64,000 nucleotides of DNA from CAVZCK01 sp963798805. GTDB lineage: Bacteria; Pseudomonadota; Alphaproteobacteria; Rhizobiales; Rhodomicrobiaceae. Shown here piece after piece: positions 60,167-64,000 of this stretch. The first letter of the stretch is position 1. Each line of letters begins with the position of its first letter. Location: positions 868,001 to 932,000 of the forward strand of contig CAWCVC010000002.1 of the NCBI GenBank assembly GCA_963798805.1. The letters run 5' to 3'. The notes beneath the pieces were generated by a model. That model did no database searches. It was not told where the DNA came from and saw only the letters and a program-made list of their open reading frames with translations. The position numbers and the translations under genes are program-made.

Positions 60167-63100
60167 CTAAGCCGCCTTTCCGGGCGTCATATCGATGACG
60201 GCGAGCGGCGGCTTCCGCTTCTTCCGCCGCAGACCGTCGAGCAGGAGGTATATCACCGGCGTGGTGTAGACGGTGAGAAGCTGCGAGACAGCGAGACCGC
60301 CGATGATGGTCAGCCCCAAAGGCTGGCGAAGCTCCGAGCCGGGACCGGACGACATGACCAGAGGCAGCGCACCGAGCATGGCGGCGAGCGTTGTCATCAG
60401 GATCGGCCGGAAGCGGTCGTGGCAGGCGCGCCGGATCGCCTCGCGGCTCGGCAACCCGAGCTTGCGTTCGGCTTCGAGCGCAAAATCGACCATCATGATG
60501 CCGTTCTTCTTCACGATGCCGATCAGCAGGATCATGCCGATCAGCGCGATGAGCGAGAACTCCATGCCGGCCGCGTGCAGCACCAGCAGCGCCCCGAAAC
60601 TGGCGGACGGCAAGGTCGAGAGGATCGTCAGCGGGTGCACGAGATCCTCATAGAGGATGCCGAGCACGATATAGACGGTGATCAGCGCCGCGAGGATGAG
60701 GAGCGGCTGCTGCCAGCTCTGCTGCGCCTGGCTGAGCGCATCTCCCGCCGGCTGCACGCGGATCGAGTCCGGCAGATGCAGCCGAGCGATCGTGTCGAGC
60801 ACATCGGTGAGCGCATTGTCCAGCGTGGTGCCCTCGGTCAGATTGAAACTGACGGTGACCGAGGGGAACTGGTCCTGGTGATTGACCTCGAGCGGTGCGG
60901 CCGTCGTGCCGACCGTCGCGATCGAGGAGAGCGGGATCTCGCCCCCCCGCGCGCTCGTGACATAGACCCGCGACAGGTCCGCCAGTTCGCGCTGAAGTGC
61001 GGGATCGAACTCCAGGATCACCTTGTATTGATTGCGGTCGCCATAGATGGTCGAGATCTGGCGTTCGCTGAAGGCGTTGTTGAGCGCGCTGTCGATGGCC
61101 GTCATCGAGACGCCGAGCTGGGCGGCCTTGACGCGGTCGACATTGAGCTGCGCCTGCGGTCCGCCCGGCTCGCTGTCCGAGGTGACGTCGGCGATGCCGG
61201 GGACGCGCTTGACGGCGTCGAGGACGCGCGGCCCCCATTCGGCCAGCGCCTGCAAATCGGTGCTCCAGAGGGTCACCTGATAATTCGACCGGGTGCTCCG
61301 CGCACCCATGCGGAAGCCGGTCGCCGGAAACATCGTGACCTCGGCGCCGGGAACAGCGCGCAGCTTGCGCCGCAGCCGATCGATAATCTCCACAGCAGTC
61401 AGCTTGCGCTCGTTTTCTGGCTTCAGCGTCATGTAGAAACGGCCCTGATTATTGGCGCCCCAGCCGGAACTGCCGCCGATCGAGGCGCCGATGCTGATGA
61501 CGTCGGGGTCTTCGAGCGAGATCGCTGTCACCTGCTGCTGCAGGCTTGAGAGCTTTTCGAAGCCGACATCGGGCGCCGCGCGGGTAAAGCCGATGACCAG
61601 CGTGGTGTCTCCAGAAGGAATGAGGCCCTTCGGCAGCACCAGAAAGGTCATCACCGACAGGACGAGCGCCATGATTGTCGTCAGCAGCATCAGCCAGCGA
61701 TGGCCGAGAGCGAAATCGAGCGAGCGCGCATAGCCCCGGCCGAGCGCCTCCAACACGGGCTCGATACGCCGGTCGAGCCAGGTCTCGCGCGGGCGCAGCG
61801 GGCGACGCATGAAGCGGCCGCAGACCATCGGCGTCAGGGTGAGCGAGACGACCGCCGAAATCAGGATGGCGAAAGCGAGCGTCCAGCCGAATTCCTGCAG
61901 GATCCGGCCGATCACGCCGCCCATGAACAGGAGCGGGATGAAGGCCGCCACGAGCGAGAAGCTGATCGAAACGATGGTGAAACCGATCTGCCGCGCGCCG
62001 GCAAGGGCGGCATCGATAGGGCGCAGCCCGGCCTGCATGTTCCGGTAGCAGTTCTCGATGACGACGATGGCGTCGTCGACAACGAAGCCGACCGAGATGG
62101 TCAAGGCCAGCAGCGAAACATTGTCGACGCTGAAGCCGGCGAACCACATCAGCGTCACCGTCCCGGCAAGCGAAAGCGGCACGGCGACCATGGCGGCAAA
62201 GGTCGGCACCAGCCGGCGCAAGAAGAGAAAGACGACGAGCGTCACCAGCGAGACGCTGGCGGTGAGCGTGATCTGCAGATCCGAGATGCTCTTGCGGATC
62301 GCCACCGTCCGGTCGGACATCACCGCGATGGCGACATCGGCCGGGATCTCTTCCCTGATCTCCGGCAGAATGGCCTTGATGCCGTCGACCGTCTTGACGA
62401 CATTGCTCGCCGCGGTTTTGTGAACGACGAGGATGACGGCCTGCTCCTTGTTGAACCACCCTTCGCTGAGCCGGCTGGCGCGGCTTTCCTCGATATGCGC
62501 GACATCGCCGAGCCGGACGACGGTTCCGCCCTGGTTTTTCAGCACGATCGAGGCATAGTCGCTCGGGCCCGAAAGCTGGCCGCCTGTGGTGACGATGAAA
62601 GATTTGTCGGCGCCCTCGATCTGCCCGAGCGGCAGCAGGCCGTTCGCTGCCGTAATCGCCTTGCGCACGGTATCCAGCCCGATGCCGCGCGACTTCAGCG
62701 CCGCCGGGTCGAGCGTCACGCGCATCGCCGGCTGCTGCGCGCCGCCGACATCCACCTCGGCGACGCCCTCGACCTGTTCGATGCGCGTGGCGACCGACAG
62801 GTCGGCGATGTCATAGAGATTCTCCGGTCGCCGGACCGGCGAGGTAACGGCCAGAATGAGGATCGGCGCAGCGGAGGGGTTGAACTTGCGCACCGTCGGC
62901 TGGCGGCTGAGATTGCCCGGCAGGTCGGCCTGCGCGCCGTTGATCGCGGCCTGCACGTCGCGCGCGGCGTCCTCGATATTGCGGCTGAGATCGAACTGCA
63001 CGCTGACGCTCGAATGGCCGAGACGGCTGGTGGATGTCAGCTCGGTGACGCCGGAAATTTCGCCGATCCGGCGCTCGAGAGGGGCAGCGACGGTTGCCGC

Positions 63101-63277
63101 CATGGTTTCCGGATCGGCCCCGGCCTGCGTGGCGGTGACGTGGAGCGTCGGCAGGTCGACGCTGGGCAGGCTGGCGACCGGCAGGTCGAAATAGGCGACC
63201 GCGCCGGTAATGAACAGCCCGATGGAGAGCAGGACCGTGCCGACCGGGCGGCGGATGAAGAGTGCCGAGATGTTCAT
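60167..63277 (-). CDS. mdtC: RND multidrug efflux permease, MdtC-like
   Basis: A 1036-residue inner-membrane pump of the HAE1 RND family. It starts MNISALFIRRPVGTVLLSIGLFITGAVAYFDLPVASLPSVDLP. It has 12 predicted membrane segments, two large periplasmic loops, TM4 with SVGFVVDDAIVVIENC (proton-relay Asp pair), and the family segment LIGIVKKNGIMMVDFALEAER followed by LAAMLGALPLVMSSGPGSELRQPLG. Its start overlaps the stop of the upstream pump gene by four bases (ATGA), as in mdtB-mdtC, where the two form a heterotrimer with MdtA. ATG 63277 is fixed by that overlap. Confidence 0.93.
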   Translation of the reverse strand: MNISALFIRRPVGTVLLSIGLFITGAVAYFDLPVASLPSVDLPTLHVTATQAGADPETMAATVAAPLERRIGEISGVTELTSTSRLGHSSVSVQFDLSRNIEDAARDVQAAINGAQADLPGNLSRQPTVRKFNPSAAPILILAVTSPVRRPENLYDIADLSVATRIEQVEGVAEVDVGGAQQPAMRVTLDPAALKSRGIGLDTVRKAITAANGLLPLGQIEGADKSFIVTTGGQLSGPSDYASIVLKNQGGTVVRLGDVAHIEESRASRLSEGWFNKEQAVILVVHKTAASNVVKTVDGIKAILPEIREEIPADVAIAVMSDRTVAIRKSISDLQITLTASVSLVTLVVFLFLRRLVPTFAAMVAVPLSLAGTVTLMWFAGFSVDNVSLLALTISVGFVVDDAIVVIENCYRNMQAGLRPIDAALAGARQIGFTIVSISFSLVAAFIPLLFMGGVIGRILQEFGWTLAFAILISAVVSLTLTPMVCGRFMRRPLRPRETWLDRRIEPVLEALGRGYARSLDFALGHRWLMLLTTIMALVLSVMTFLVLPKGLIPSGDTTLVIGFTRAAPDVGFEKLSSLQQQVTAISLEDPDVISIGASIGGSSGWGANNQGRFYMTLKPENERKLTAVEIIDRLRRKLRAVPGAEVTMFPATGFRMGARSTRSNYQVTLWSTDLQALAEWGPRVLDAVKRVPGIADVTSDSEPGGPQAQLNVDRVKAAQLGVSMTAIDSALNNAFSERQISTIYGDRNQYKVILEFDPALQRELADLSRVYVTSARGGEIPLSSIATVGTTAAPLEVNHQDQFPSVTVSFNLTEGTTLDNALTDVLDTIARLHLPDSIRVQPAGDALSQAQQSWQQPLLILAALITVYIVLGILYEDLVHPLTILSTLPSASFGALLVLHAAGMEFSLIALIGMILLIGIVKKNGIMMVDFALEAERKLGLPSREAIRRACHDRFRPILMTTLAAMLGALPLVMSSGPGSELRQPLGLTIIGGLAVSQLLTVYTTPVIYLLLDGLRRKKRKPPLAVIDMTPGKAA

Positions 63278-64000
63278 GAGCCGACTGCGCGCCGCTCGGG
63301 CGTGATCACCTCCGGCTCGGCTTCGCCCTCCCCGACCGGCAGGCGCTCGAAGCCGGTCCTGCCGCCCATAGCTGTGGCGATCCGGTCGCGCAGGCGGTCC
63401 ATCGCCAGATAGATCACGGGCGTGGTGTAAAGCGTCAGAAGCTGGCTGAGCAGCAGGCCGCCGATGATGGTGACGCCGAGCGGCACGCGCAGCTCCGCAC
63501 CGGGACCATGGCCGAGGGCGAGCGGCACCGCGCCGAGCAGCGCCGCGAAGGTCGTCATCATGATCGGACGGAAGCGGAGCAGGCACGCTTCGCGAATGGC
63601 GTCATAAGGCTTCATGCCGCGCTCACGTTCGGCATCGAGCGCGAAGTCGATCATGATGATCGCGTTCTTCTTCACGATGCCCATCAGCAGCACGATGCCG
63701 ATCAGCGCCACGAAGGTGAACGGGAAGCCGAAGAGCTCGAGCGCGATCAGCGCGCCGATGCCCGCCGAGGGCAGCGTGGTCAGGATGGTGAAGGGATGGA
63801 TGAAGCTCTCATAGAGCACCCCGAGCACGATATAGATGACGATGACCGCGGCAAGGATCAGCCAGGGCTGGTTCTTCAGCGAGGTTTCGAACTCTGCCGC
63901 CGCGCCTTCGAAACTGCCTTTGACGGCGGACGGCATGCCGATGGCGGCGGTCGCCTGATTGATCGCCGCGACCGCCTGGTCGAGCGAGACGCCCTGCGCG
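63274..64000 (-). CDS. mdtB: RND multidrug efflux permease, MdtB-like (5' part outside window)
   Basis: The last 241 residues of a second HAE1 RND permease; the frame stays open to the window edge. Typical parts are LAAVIVIYIVLGVLYESFIHPFTILTTLPSAGIGAL, LMGIVKKNAIIMIDFALDAERERGMKPYDAI and LRFRPIMMTTFAALLGAVPLALGHGPGAELRVPLG. Its position directly before the MdtC-like pump supports an mdtABC-type operon; mdtA would lie beyond 64000. Substrates cannot be told from sequence. Confidence 0.92.
   Translation of the reverse strand, partial: AQGVSLDQAVAAINQATAAIGMPSAVKGSFEGAAAEFETSLKNQPWLILAAVIVIYIVLGVLYESFIHPFTILTTLPSAGIGALIALELFGFPFTFVALIGIVLLMGIVKKNAIIMIDFALDAERERGMKPYDAIREACLLRFRPIMMTTFAALLGAVPLALGHGPGAELRVPLGVTIIGGLLLSQLLTLYTTPVIYLAMDRLRDRIATAMGGRTGFERLPVGEGEAEPEVITPERRAVGS

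Noticed and set aside
61700..63412. 570-codon open frame opposite the RND pump gene (and a similar one at 60050-61549)
   Set aside because: Antisense shadow with Arg/Asp/Gly-rich composition; no start signals or domains.

Overview
This 64-kb window is GC-rich chromosomal DNA from an alphaproteobacterium. The gene order is typical of Hyphomicrobiales (Rhizobiales), perhaps Beijerinckiaceae-like; genus and family are inferences. Support comes from the ntrB-ntrC / ntrY-ntrX / dat / hfq / hflX block next to a fused ispDF, the eno - ftsB - pdhA - pdhB - pdhC - lpd - lipA - coq10 block, the lptF-lptG / lptD-surA-pdxA-rsmA block, and Omp25-type outer-membrane proteins.

Layout. (1) 1-5335 is accessory DNA. 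It holds the 3' part of an arsenite-oxidase large-subunit gene, then a PadR regulator gene cut in two by a 2957-bp insertion. That insertion is an IS256-family element whose right terminal inverted repeat itself appears to be split by an IS110/IS1111-type element. A lower-GC, nearly gene-free stretch follows, ending exactly at the 3' end of a tRNA-Lys gene (5336-5411), a classic island boundary. (2) 5582-20482 is core: pterin enzymes (phhB, folB), yicC-gmk, the LPS-export/porin-folding operon lptF-lptG-lptD-surA-pdxA-rsmA, pepA, mazG, hflX and hfq. (3) 20636-30845 holds a D-amino-acid aminotransferase, the two nitrogen two-component systems NtrBC and NtrYX, ispDF, a CinA-type amidohydrolase and a COQ10-type lipid-binding protein. 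dusB, usually found beside ntrB, is not there. (4) 31072-42858 encodes lipoate synthesis and the pyruvate dehydrogenase complex (lipA, lpd, pdhC, gfa, pdhB, pdhA, ftsB), interrupted by mscL and by a large glycine-rich outer-membrane protein built of two repeated barrel units. (5) 43109-46489 is an outer-membrane-protein gene broken by an IS1380-family element. (6) 46892-48176 is enolase with an apparent one-base frameshift before its last catalytic lysine. (7) 48274-51909 is a complete preQ0/preQ1 (queuosine) operon, queC-X-queE-queD-queF plus a DUF1835 gene. Its QueD lacks the usual catalytic cysteine and X is an unknown 114-aa protein. (8) 51958-59771 holds a secreted unknown, a zinc metallopeptidase, malonyl-CoA decarboxylase with a divergent GntR regulator, a DUF427 gene, an M24 peptidase gene split by an IS630-family element, and two small membrane proteins. 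(9) 60167-64000 encodes a pair of MdtB/MdtC-like RND pumps, the second running off the window.

Four transposon families (IS256, IS110, IS1380, IS630) occur, and three accessory genes are broken by them while the core operons are untouched. For padR and the M24 gene the reading frame is restored exactly when the insertion and one target duplication are removed, so these breaks look recent. The least-described item is the IS110-in-IS256 nest, whose long 3' non-coding region has the repeats expected of a bridge-RNA gene.
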